Positions 1-7,061 are shown, numbered from the stretch's first letter. The stretch: 8,940 nucleotides of DNA from Armatimonadota bacterium (GCA_003542955.1 DPJP01000399.1:22313-31252); one strand, 5' to 3'. The notes: generated by a model from the letters alone, not told the origin. Made by a program: numbers and translations.

Positions 1-34
1 GATCAAAGCCCGCGACCCCTGAGGGCGAACGGCA

Positions 35-59
35 GGGGAGAGGGGTTAGGGGTCGGGGG
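35..59 (+). other. Four-run G-tract, possible G-quadruplex
   Basis: Four G-runs of four or five bases at 35-38, 42-45, 49-52 and 55-59 are separated by loops AGA, TTA and TC. This meets the usual strict G-quadruplex pattern on the + strand, and would be present in RNA if the leader of the downstream gene starts this far upstream. An 8-bp inverted repeat (CGACCCCT at 13-20, AGGGGTCG at 48-55) offers a competing hairpin. Similar GGGGAGAGGGGTTAGGGG-type segments occur as dispersed intergenic repeats in some high-GC genomes, so this may be one end of such a repeat. The motif is plain in the sequence; its function is inference. Confidence 0.5.
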
Positions 60-141
60 CGAAGGAACGGCCCAGCAGCCGCGGCCCGGTGACACCCTGA
101 GAGCAGTACCGTTGCGTGGTTCCTCTGATCTCGGCACGTGA

Positions 142-166
142 CCCGCAGGGGATACAGCCTGCCGGG
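142..166 (+). promoter_or_regulatory. Upstream leader hairpin, possible alternative to the SD-releasing pairing
   Basis: CCCGCAGG at 142-149 pairs with CCTGCCGGG at 158-166 through eight base pairs with a single bulged C, around an eight-base loop. It contains most of the GCAGGGG heptamer (145-151) that could otherwise pair with the anti-Shine-Dalgarno arm at 177-183. Forming this hairpin would therefore favour the sequestered state. In a GC-rich leader a stem of this size can occur by chance. Confidence 0.3.
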
Positions 167-173
167 ACGAAAC

Positions 174-206
174 CTCCCCCTGCGCCGGTCACATCAGCAG
201 GGGGAG
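174..206 (+). promoter_or_regulatory. Hairpin sequestering the Shine-Dalgarno of the DUF4838 gene
   Basis: CTCCCCCTGC at 174-183 is exactly complementary to GCAGGGGGAG at 197-206, giving a perfect 10-bp, nine-GC stem closed by a 13-base loop. The 3' arm contains the whole Shine-Dalgarno of the ATG at 212, so the folded form should hide it. An upstream copy of the same heptamer, GCAGGGG at 145-151, can pair with 177-183 and would free the ribosome binding site. The arrangement resembles a translation-controlling leader (riboswitch, thermometer or protein-bound switch). No known ligand-binding fold is recognised. The pairing is seen directly; regulation is inferred. Confidence 0.45.
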
Positions 207-211
207 ATCAG

Positions 212-3136
212 ATGATGGTGCGTGGATTGCGGACGCTTGTATTCGTGCTGCTTGCAGGGATGGCCGCGATGGCGTCGGCCCAGGAGCCGCTCGTGCTCGC
301 GCGCGGTGGCAAGGCGCTCGCGACGATCGTGGCTCCGACAGACAGCACCGTACCCGGTATCGCCGCGCGGGAGCTGAAGAGCTATCTGGACCAGGTCACC
401 GGGGCGGAGTTCACCATCGCCGCATCGGCAGACGCCCCGCCGCGCATCTTCGTCGGCGATTGCCCGGAAGCGCAGGCCGCGGGGCTCGATGTCTCCGCCC
501 TCAAGCGTGACGGCTCGATCCGGGCCGTGGTGGGTGATGACCTCTACCTGCTGGGCAGAGACGCGCCGGGCGCGGTGAGGATGAACCTCTTCAGCTACTT
601 CGAGCGCGGGAGCCTCTTCGCGGTCTACGACTTCCTCGAGGATGTCTGCGGGGTGCGGTTCATCAAGGCCGGCCCATACGGGGAGGTCATTCCACCGGCG
701 CCGACGCTCTCCGTTCCCAGAACCACCGTGCGGGATGAGCCCGTGTTCCTGGATCGCAGCCTCTGCCAGTTCGGCCTCCATGGATACGACTACCCCGACG
801 CGGGTCTCCACGCCACGCGGAGCGAGGACGGCCGTGGCGAGCCGGACCGCGTGATGTGGGGCTTCAAGGCGAGATGGGAGACGGGGAAGATGGTCGCCGG
901 CTGCCACTCGTCACACTACCTGCTCTTTGATGAGCGCTTCGCCGCCGAGCATCCCGACTGGTTCGCCCTGCTGCCGAACGGTCAGCGCGCCACCAACACA
1001 CCGCGCGGGTCATATCTGTGTTACTCGCACCCCGGCGTCATCCAGGCCTTCATCGATGACGCGCGCGCGTACCTGGCGGGTGAGAAACCCGAGACGCGCG
1101 GGCTGACGACCTGGAACAAGTGCGGCTACGGCGATGAGTTCATGGTCGACCCGCATGACTCCTATCCCTACTGCCAGTGCGAGGCCTGTCAGCGGGTGCA
1201 CCAGGCCGATCCGGATCAGGACTTCTCCGAGATCATCTTCGGCGCCGTGGCGAAGGTGGCCGAGGCCACCGCCGACTTCGAGGGCAAGTACATCAGTACG
1301 CTGGCCTATGGGCCGAAGGTGCAGCCGCCGAAGACGGTCAAGCTGCCGTCGAATGTGCGGGTGCGGCTCTGCATCAACGGCCCGCTGTATCACTCGATGC
1401 CCGGTACGCGTGAGAAGCAGCTCGACCTCTTGCGCCGCTGGAGCGAGCGCATGGCCGGTGACCTCGTGCTGTGGGTCTACACCGACCAGGCGCGGCCCAC
1501 CAAGCCCATCGCCGGGGTGCCGCAGGTCGAGGCCCATGCCATCGCCGACTTCCTGCGCGCGGTCAAGCCCTACTGCAAGGGCGCGTTCTTCGAGAATGAG
1601 TCCACGGCCCAGACGTTTCGCTTCCTCGATGAGTATGTGACGATGAAGCTCCTCTGGGACCCCGACCAGGACGTCGACGCTCTCCTGGATGACTACTTCA
1701 CCAGCTTCTACGGCCCCGCCGCCGAGTCGATCAAGGCCATCTATGCGCGCCTCGAGGTGCTCTGGCGGAAGGTCTACACCATCTACGGCGGTGACCAGCC
1801 GCGCTTCGCCGGCCGCGTGGACCTCTGGGAGAGGATCTACACCGAGGAAGAACTGGCCACCATGGATGCTCTTGTGGCGCAGGCCGTCGAGTCGGCTGCC
1901 GGCAATGAGGCCTACGCCTGGCGCGTGGGGATGATCCGTGACGAGCTGGTGGGCCGCCTGCATGCTAACCGCGAGGACTACAAGCGCACCCTCGGAGTCG
2001 CCAGCCAGGCACAGGCGTTCTGCTACCGGGCGCAGGTCGAACCCGGTGACGACGGGCTGCTGCCGATCGAGGCATGGGCCAACCTGCCCCACGAGGTGCT
2101 CGGGCCGGCCATGGAGACCGAGAAGCTCCATGTGCTGACCCACTTCAAGACCGCGTGGACGCCGGGGACGCTGCATCTGCTCTTCGAGTGCGAGGAGCCC
2201 GACCCGGACGCCGACCCGACCCTGCCGGATCGACAGGCCGACGATGTCGACCTCTGGAAGGATCAGACCATCGAGTACATGCTCACGCTCGATGATGACC
2301 GCATCATGTCACAGTCGCAGTATCACACGATGATCAACAACCGGGGCGTGGTCTGCGACCTGCACAAGGCGCTCGGGGAGATGGACCTCTCCTGGAACGG
2401 CGACCCGGTCGTGAAGGCCGAACGGACCGAGACGGGCTGGACGGTGCGCGTGGCCGCGCCGCTTGAGAAGATGGGCATCAGCGACCCGATCAAGCTCGGC
2501 CGCGTCAGCCTCAACATCGTGCGGCATCGCCCTCTCGTCGACAAGCCGCACGAGTACTACGCCTGGTCGCCGGCATCTCGGCCCGGCAACTGGACCGAGG
2601 CCACCACCCACGGCCAGCTCATCTTCCGCGACGAGCCCGCGCCACTGCCGCCCGTCAACCTGCTGCAGAATGGCTCACTCGATGAGCCCGACCAGCGGGG
2701 ACGCTTCTTCATGGGATGGGCCGTGCCGACGGCGAATGCGGACAACATCTCGCGCGATACCGAGATTCGCTACGACGGCGCCGCCTCCGCCCGCCTCCAC
2801 GCCGATGAGCCGGAGACGGTCACGCTGCTGCAGTATGTTGACGGAGTGCAGCCGGGGCGCACGTACCGGTTCTCGTGCAAGGTGCGCCTCGAGAACGTGG
2901 AAGTGGCCGAGCCGGGGCACAACGGGGCGTATGTGAACTTCAACGCCCCGGAGTTCAACCTGTTCGTGCCAGACCAGGCGCTCACCGGGACGAGCGACTG
3001 GCGCAACATCGAGTTCGAGGGCACCACGGCGGCGGCGTTCCCGGAGGGACGCAGACCCTACATCAGGCTCAAGATCGCCGACTGCACCGGCACCGTGTGG
3101 TTCGACGAAGCGAGCCTGGTTGAGGTGCAGAGGTAG
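212..3136 (+). CDS. Secreted DUF4838 glycoside hydrolase-like protein with CBM9-like and CBM4/9-like domains
   Basis: Probably an exported protein that binds and perhaps hydrolyses a complex glycan; no substrate can be read from the sequence. I chose the ATG at 212 (or 215) over an in-frame GTG at 116: a GGGGGAG Shine-Dalgarno lies at 200-206, and this start gives a clean signal peptide (RGLR, hydrophobic stretch, ASA cleavage after residue 23). The GTG would add 32 proline-rich residues ahead of it. In the 974-residue numbering, 25-185 resembles the GH67/GH20-type accessory domain (ARELKSYLDQVTG). About 190-480 is DUF4838-like, with HSSHYLL near 232, HPDWFAL, and C321-x-C323-x2-C326 in YCQCEACQ. 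About 604-805 resembles a family 9 carbohydrate-binding (DOMON-like) domain with WKDQTIEYML and YYAWSP. About 816-974 starts NLLQNGSLDEP and ends WFDEASLVEV, typical of a CBM4/9 jelly roll. The domain calls come from recognised motifs, not a search. Catalytic residues are not established for DUF4838. Confidence 0.82.
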   Translation: MMVRGLRTLVFVLLAGMAAMASAQEPLVLARGGKALATIVAPTDSTVPGIAARELKSYLDQVTGAEFTIAASADAPPRIFVGDCPEAQAAGLDVSALKRDGSIRAVVGDDLYLLGRDAPGAVRMNLFSYFERGSLFAVYDFLEDVCGVRFIKAGPYGEVIPPAPTLSVPRTTVRDEPVFLDRSLCQFGLHGYDYPDAGLHATRSEDGRGEPDRVMWGFKARWETGKMVAGCHSSHYLLFDERFAAEHPDWFALLPNGQRATNTPRGSYLCYSHPGVIQAFIDDARAYLAGEKPETRGLTTWNKCGYGDEFMVDPHDSYPYCQCEACQRVHQADPDQDFSEIIFGAVAKVAEATADFEGKYISTLAYGPKVQPPKTVKLPSNVRVRLCINGPLYHSMPGTREKQLDLLRRWSERMAGDLVLWVYTDQARPTKPIAGVPQVEAHAIADFLRAVKPYCKGAFFENESTAQTFRFLDEYVTMKLLWDPDQDVDALLDDYFTSFYGPAAESIKAIYARLEVLWRKVYTIYGGDQPRFAGRVDLWERIYTEEELATMDALVAQAVESAAGNEAYAWRVGMIRDELVGRLHANREDYKRTLGVASQAQAFCYRAQVEPGDDGLLPIEAWANLPHEVLGPAMETEKLHVLTHFKTAWTPGTLHLLFECEEPDPDADPTLPDRQADDVDLWKDQTIEYMLTLDDDRIMSQSQYHTMINNRGVVCDLHKALGEMDLSWNGDPVVKAERTETGWTVRVAAPLEKMGISDPIKLGRVSLNIVRHRPLVDKPHEYYAWSPASRPGNWTEATTHGQLIFRDEPAPLPPVNLLQNGSLDEPDQRGRFFMGWAVPTANADNISRDTEIRYDGAASARLHADEPETVTLLQYVDGVQPGRTYRFSCKVRLENVEVAEPGHNGAYVNFNAPEFNLFVPDQALTGTSDWRNIEFEGTTAAAFPEGRRPYIRLKIADCTGTVWFDEASLVEVQR

Positions 3137-3202
3137 GGCGGCGGCAGAGGGCGGGGCTCTGATGCTATGGGCTTCATGTCGCCATCGGGCACGCACGCGG
3201 GC

Positions 3203-3239
3203 GTCGGGGGTCCAGAGCGTGGCCGCCCTCGACCCTTTT
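3203..3239 (+). terminator. Possible intrinsic terminator after the DUF4838 gene
   Basis: GTCGGGGG at 3203-3210 pairs with CCCTCGAC at 3226-3233 (eight pairs, one G-U), followed after two C residues by TTTT at 3236-3239. It lies 67-103 bases past the stop codon at 3136, a reasonable place to end the first transcription unit. The T-tract is short and the loop is 15 bases long, so efficiency is uncertain. Confidence 0.4.
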
Positions 3240-3287
3240 GACACACCCCGCCCTGCGGTCTCTCAGCCCCTGCAGGTCATGCCGCCC

Positions 3288-3293
3288 TATACT
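3288..3293 (+). promoter_or_regulatory. Possible -10 box for the tandem hydrolase-like genes
   Basis: TATACT differs from the sigma-70 -10 consensus at one position and lies 61 bases before the ATG at 3349, which would give a short leader with the AGGAG site. There is no matching -35 element 16-18 bases upstream. A perfect TTGACA at 3238-3243 is 44 bases away, too far to pair with it. The call is weak because this phylum's promoter consensus is unknown. Confidence 0.3.
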
Positions 3294-3348
3294 GCGAACC
3301 TCCCCTCCGCAGGCCGTCCTTCATTTCACTGTATAGGAGTTCAGTGCC

Positions 3349-5418
3349 ATGGCCTCGCACATCGCCGGCGTTCTGCTGCTGCTGCTTGCTGCGGTCATCG
3401 CTCTGCTGCCGCTGTTGGCAACCGCCGACACCGGCCGGCCGCTGGCCCACTATGACTTCGACTCCGCGGAGGGCGACCGGCTCCTCGACACCGTCGGCTC
3501 CCGGCACGGGGCCATTGAGGGCGCGACGTGGAGGCCCACCGCCCTCGGCCACGGGCTGCACTTCGACGGCGTCAGCGACTACGTCAGCCTCGGCGCCGAC
3601 CGCGCGTTCAGGTTCGCCGGCAGCTTCTCCGTCGCACTCTGGGCCCGCCACGACAGCGTGGACGGCTGGCAGGACTACATCGGCAACTACATCGGCGGGG
3701 TGAGCGGCTTCGTCCTCGCCCAGAGCGATGGATACCTCTACTTCCACCAGGGCGGCCTGCAGCCGTACACGCTCGAGACCGCCGTTCTGCTCCGCCCCGG
3801 CGCCTGGCACCACGTCGCCGCCGTCTACGACCACGAGGCCCATGCGATGCGCATCTACGTGGATGGGATGGAGCAGGCGTCTCAGACCGTCACCGGAGCC
3901 CCGAAGCCATCGGCGGATGTGCCGCTCTTTCTCGGGCAGTACCACGAGGGCCGCGAGTTGTTCAGGGGCACGATGGATGAGTTGAGCCTCTGGGACAGAG
4001 CCATCAGCGAGGCCGAGGTGATGGCCCTCTATGGACGGCATCAGGCCACATTCGCCGGTGATGCCGTCGAGGCCGCTCCGCCCCCGCTGCCGGAGGGCGT
4101 GCTGATGGGCATGGCGCTCGAGCAGGTTGAGTGCTCCGGCGACCGCTTCCGGGTCCTGACCACGGGCGCCCAGTTCAGGCTCGGCAACGGAGCCATCACC
4201 TGCTCACAGCGCGTCCCCGAGCAGCGCGACGTTGCCCACATCGCCCTGGATGGGAGTGCGGGGCCGTTCGCGCTCGAGGGGCAGACTGACTTCGCCTGCA
4301 AGCTCCGCGGCGACGCTCTGGATATCACCATCCACGGCGACTCCTTGATCATCCTCCGCGCGAAGGCGCCCTCACAAGTCAGCTTCCAGGGGCTGTTCGA
4401 CCCGGAGTACCACGTTGCGCACAACGGCAAGTACCTGTTCATCGATGAGACCGGCGGCTTCGGGATCTACCCTGTCCACACCCACGATTCGGCAATGCCC
4501 GACTTTGAGCAGAAGCCGTGGGCGGTGACATGGCAACTCCAGCGGGGCGAGGAGGTATGGGTCTCGGTATTCCCGCCCCGGCCCTACAACTACGAGCGCA
4601 GTTTCGAGTCGCTTGCCCATGAGGGCATGGAGGAGCCCGAGCGCTGGTACCCGAGTGACGAACTGATCGAGGCCACCGCCCGACACTGCAAGGTGCTCAC
4701 GATCCACTCCTACGTCTTCCCCGGCGGGGAGAAAGCCCCGTGGCGCATCCCGAGCTTCGTCCCGGCCGATATCGACAGGTGGCACGAGGTCAGGCAGAAG
4801 ATCCAGGGCCTTGGGATGAAGATCATCCCCTACTTCAGCCCCTTCTACTACAAGGGGTCGCTCGAACTGACCGAGGGCGGGCCGGAGCGCACCTACTTCG
4901 ATGAGGTCCGCTACGCGCTTGATGAGTTGAAGGTGGACGGCATCTACTTCGACGGCGTGTCGATGGATTTCCGCAAATCGTACTCGATCACGCGCAAGGT
5001 TCGGCAGATGATCGGTGACGAGCGCATCCTCTATGTGCATTGCAGCAGCGACCCGCTGGGCACCGCCGACATCTACTGCCCGTTCATCGACACCTACGCC
5101 GACTACATCCTGCGCGGGGAGGCGGGCCGCGGCGGGCTGGACCGCGACAGCTTCCTGCGCTACATCGTCGGCAACTACAACATCGGCAACGCCGTCGGGC
5201 TCTGGTGCTACTACGGGTCAACCGGCGCCGCGGGGTATGTAGACGTCGTGCCGCCGACGGAGGACATCGATGCCTGCCTGGCGGCCCAGGCACGCCTCTG
5301 GCGGCAGGGGATGTACTGGTCGGACGCGAGCGAAGAAGGACTCGCGCGCTTCGACGCGGAGTACTACCCGAAGGTCGAGGCCCTCCGCCGCGAGTACGAG
5401 ACACGGACGGCTGACTGA
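3349..5418 (+). CDS. Secreted LamG domain plus TIM-barrel glycoside hydrolase-like protein
   Basis: A 689-residue exported protein, probably a glycan-active enzyme of unassigned family. The ATG at 3349 has AGGAG at 3335-3339, nine bases upstream. Residues 1-25 are a signal peptide (poly-Leu core, ATA cleavage), though the n-region has no Lys or Arg. Residues 30-230 are a LamG/concanavalin A-like sandwich: FDGVSDYV near 72, HHVAAVYD, YVDG near 170, and the closing signature MDELSLWDRAISEAEV from 209. About 240-430 looks all-beta, like the N-terminal sandwich of GH31/GH36-type enzymes. About 440-680 looks like a (beta/alpha)8 barrel with GMKIIPYFSPFYYKG, LKVDGIYFDGV (D530, D535) and LRGE (E591). 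By analogy with other barrels these acids are candidate catalytic residues; this is inference. All eight cysteines (262, 285, 317, 447, 565, 577, 620, 643) recur in the downstream paralog. It probably forms an operon with that paralog, 48 bp away. The LamG call is firm; the enzymatic role is not. Confidence 0.8.
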   Translation: MASHIAGVLLLLLAAVIALLPLLATADTGRPLAHYDFDSAEGDRLLDTVGSRHGAIEGATWRPTALGHGLHFDGVSDYVSLGADRAFRFAGSFSVALWARHDSVDGWQDYIGNYIGGVSGFVLAQSDGYLYFHQGGLQPYTLETAVLLRPGAWHHVAAVYDHEAHAMRIYVDGMEQASQTVTGAPKPSADVPLFLGQYHEGRELFRGTMDELSLWDRAISEAEVMALYGRHQATFAGDAVEAAPPPLPEGVLMGMALEQVECSGDRFRVLTTGAQFRLGNGAITCSQRVPEQRDVAHIALDGSAGPFALEGQTDFACKLRGDALDITIHGDSLIILRAKAPSQVSFQGLFDPEYHVAHNGKYLFIDETGGFGIYPVHTHDSAMPDFEQKPWAVTWQLQRGEEVWVSVFPPRPYNYERSFESLAHEGMEEPERWYPSDELIEATARHCKVLTIHSYVFPGGEKAPWRIPSFVPADIDRWHEVRQKIQGLGMKIIPYFSPFYYKGSLELTEGGPERTYFDEVRYALDELKVDGIYFDGVSMDFRKSYSITRKVRQMIGDERILYVHCSSDPLGTADIYCPFIDTYADYILRGEAGRGGLDRDSFLRYIVGNYNIGNAVGLWCYYGSTGAAGYVDVVPPTEDIDACLAAQARLWRQGMYWSDASEEGLARFDAEYYPKVEALRREYETRTAD

Positions 5419-5466
5419 GGTTGTCGTCCGCGAACACTGACTTCCACCCACGGAGGCTTCACGACC

Positions 5467-6915
5467 ATGGCTCTACGCACCCTTGCGGCCGCGCCACTCA
5501 TGACCATCGCCATGATCGCCCTCTTACCGCTGTCGGCGGCCGGCGCCGCTGGCGAAGCGGGGCCAGAGCCACTTCCCGAGGGCGTTCTCATGGGCATGGC
5601 GCTCGAGCGGGTCGAGTGCTCCGACGACCGCTCCGACGACCGCTTCCGGGTCCTGACCACGGGCGCCCAGTTCAGGCTCAGGGCCGGTGTCATCACCTGC
5701 TCGCAGCGCATCCCCGGCCAGCGGGACACCGCCAGGATCGTGCTCCCGGAGGGCGCCGGTCCGTTCACGCTCGACGGGCAGACCGACTTCGCCTGCCGTC
5801 TGAAGGGCAATGCCCTCGATGTCACCATCCACGGCGACTCGGTGCTCATCCTTCACCCCAGATCACCCGCGCAGGTCAGCTTCCAGGGCCTGTTTGAGCC
5901 TGAGTACCGCGCGACGCACAAGGGCAACTTCCTCTTCATCGACCAGACCGGCGGTTTTGGCGTCTACCCGACCGGCGCCTCCGCCGCGATCATGCCCGAT
6001 ACCTCCCAGACGCCATGGCAGATGGCACAGGACCTCACAGCGGGGCAGGACGTGTGGGTGTCGGTCTTTCCGCCGAGGCCGTACAACTACCTGCGGAGCT
6101 TCGAGTCGCTTGCCCATGAGGGCCGCCGTGATTCCGAGCGATGGTACCCGAGCGACGAGCTGATCCGGACCACCGCCCGCTACTGCAAGGTCCTCACAAT
6201 CCACTCTCACATCTTCCCCGGCGGCGAGCAGCCGCCATGGCTCATCACGCGCCTGGTGCCCAACGACGTCGACAGGTGGCACCAGGTCAGGCGGATGGCC
6301 CAGGGCCTCGGGATGAAGATCATCCCCTACTTCAGCCCATACTACTACAAGGGGTCACGCGAGCTGACCGTCGGCGGGCCGGAGCACACCTACTTCGACG
6401 ATGTCCGCCATGCCGTCGATGAGCTGAAGGTGGATGGCATCTACTTCGACGGTGTTTCGTATGACTTCCGCACCTCGTACGCCATCACCCGCAAGGCCAG
6501 GCAGATGATCGGTGACAACCGCCTCCTGTACGTCCACTGCAGCATCGATCCCCTGCGCTCGACGGAGGTCTACTGCCCCTTCCTCGACGCCTATGCCGAC
6601 TACACGCTACGGGGCGAGTCCGGCCGCGGCGAACTCGACCGCGACACCTTCCTCCGCTACGTCGTCGGAGGCTACAACATCGGCAACGCCGTCGGGCTCT
6701 GGTGCTACTATGGCTCGACCGGCGCGGACGGGTACCGCAACCTGGTCCCATCCACCGAGGATATCGATGCCTGCCTGGCGGCCCATGCGCGCCTCCCGCG
6801 GATGGGGATGGCATGGTCGGATGCGAGTCCGGAGGGCCTCGCCGCCTTTGACGCGGAGTACTACCCGAAGGTCGAGGCGCTGCGTCGCGAGTATGACGCA
6901 CGCAAGGCCGACTGA
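5467..6915 (+). CDS. Secreted TIM-barrel glycoside hydrolase-like protein, LamG-less paralog of the upstream gene
   Basis: A 482-residue exported protein that aligns with residues ~243-689 of the gene just upstream, at roughly three-quarters identity by eye, but has no LamG domain. The ATG at 5467 is preceded by GGAGG at 5452-5456. The signal peptide (ALRTLAAAPL, hydrophobic core, small residues near 25-28) leads straight into the shared module at PLPEGVLMGMALE. Conserved blocks include FRVLTTGAQFRL, TDFAC, VSVFPPRPYNY, RSFESLAHEG, GMKIIPYFSP, LKVDGIYFDGVS (D323, D328), LRGE (E384), NIGNAVGLWCYYGSTG and a C-terminal FDAEYYPKVEALRREY. All eight cysteines match the paralog. It carries a four-residue in-frame insertion (DDRS) made by a 12-bp tandem repeat at 5619-5642. 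Keeping the same candidate acids suggests both copies are functional. The pair may differ in substrate attachment, with LamG anchoring only the first copy. No family number can be assigned from motifs alone. Confidence 0.78.
   Translation: MALRTLAAAPLMTIAMIALLPLSAAGAAGEAGPEPLPEGVLMGMALERVECSDDRSDDRFRVLTTGAQFRLRAGVITCSQRIPGQRDTARIVLPEGAGPFTLDGQTDFACRLKGNALDVTIHGDSVLILHPRSPAQVSFQGLFEPEYRATHKGNFLFIDQTGGFGVYPTGASAAIMPDTSQTPWQMAQDLTAGQDVWVSVFPPRPYNYLRSFESLAHEGRRDSERWYPSDELIRTTARYCKVLTIHSHIFPGGEQPPWLITRLVPNDVDRWHQVRRMAQGLGMKIIPYFSPYYYKGSRELTVGGPEHTYFDDVRHAVDELKVDGIYFDGVSYDFRTSYAITRKARQMIGDNRLLYVHCSIDPLRSTEVYCPFLDAYADYTLRGESGRGELDRDTFLRYVVGGYNIGNAVGLWCYYGSTGADGYRNLVPSTEDIDACLAAHARLPRMGMAWSDASPEGLAAFDAEYYPKVEALRREYDARKAD
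5619..5642 (+). repeat. 12-bp perfect tandem duplication inside the third gene
   Basis: CTCCGACGACCG occurs twice back to back (5619-5630 and 5631-5642). It turns the paralog's single CSGDRFRV into CSDDRSDDRFRV, a four-residue in-frame insertion. The upstream paralog has one copy of this segment near 4135-4145, so the duplication postdates the split of the two genes or was lost from the other copy. Confidence 0.9.
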
Positions 6916-6935
6916 CCGGCCGGGCTCGCACATTT

Positions 6936-6965
6936 CAGCGGCTGCCGGGGACGGCGTCACCGCTG
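6936..6965 (+). terminator. Nested hairpin after the paralog pair, weak terminator candidate
   Basis: CAGCGG at 6936-6941 pairs with CCGCTG at 6960-6965, and inside it GCCG at 6944-6947 pairs with CGGC at 6952-6955. It begins 21 bases after the stop at 6915. No T-tract follows, so it may stabilise the 3' end or help factor-dependent termination rather than act as a classical terminator. The rest of 6916-7123 shows no clear promoter. Confidence 0.25.
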
Positions 6966-7051
6966 GGGCGCCTGGCCTGAATCCGTGGCGAGGTCCACAA
7001 AGGTATCGGCCCCCACCGCGTGGAATTGCGCTTCGGCGCCGACGGGTTTGA

Positions 7052-7061
7052 GGAGGCCTCC
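7052..7061. repeat. 10-bp palindrome GGAGGCCTCC upstream of the phosphate transporter
   Basis: A perfect self-complementary decamer lies 63 bases before the preferred GTG at 7124. It overlaps CCAGGCGCC at 7060-7068, which is the exact reverse complement of GGCGCCTGG at 6967-6975. It could be an operator half-site, but GC-rich palindromes of this size can arise by chance. The AGGAGG inside it is also the only Shine-Dalgarno-like run for the alternative GTG at 7073, and is too distant to serve it well. Confidence 0.3.

Noticed and set aside
116..211. N-terminal extension of the first gene from the GTG at 116
   Set aside because: There is no nearby Shine-Dalgarno, the extension is proline-rich, and it would place 32 residues before a textbook signal peptide.
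1010..2176. 388-codon open frame on the - strand within the DUF4838 gene
   Set aside because: It lies antisense to a recognisable protein, its translation has no known motif, and long shadow frames are expected at this GC content.
3277..4041. 254-codon - strand frame across the second gene's start and LamG domain
   Set aside because: It is antisense to a convincing signal peptide and LamG domain and has no recognisable features.
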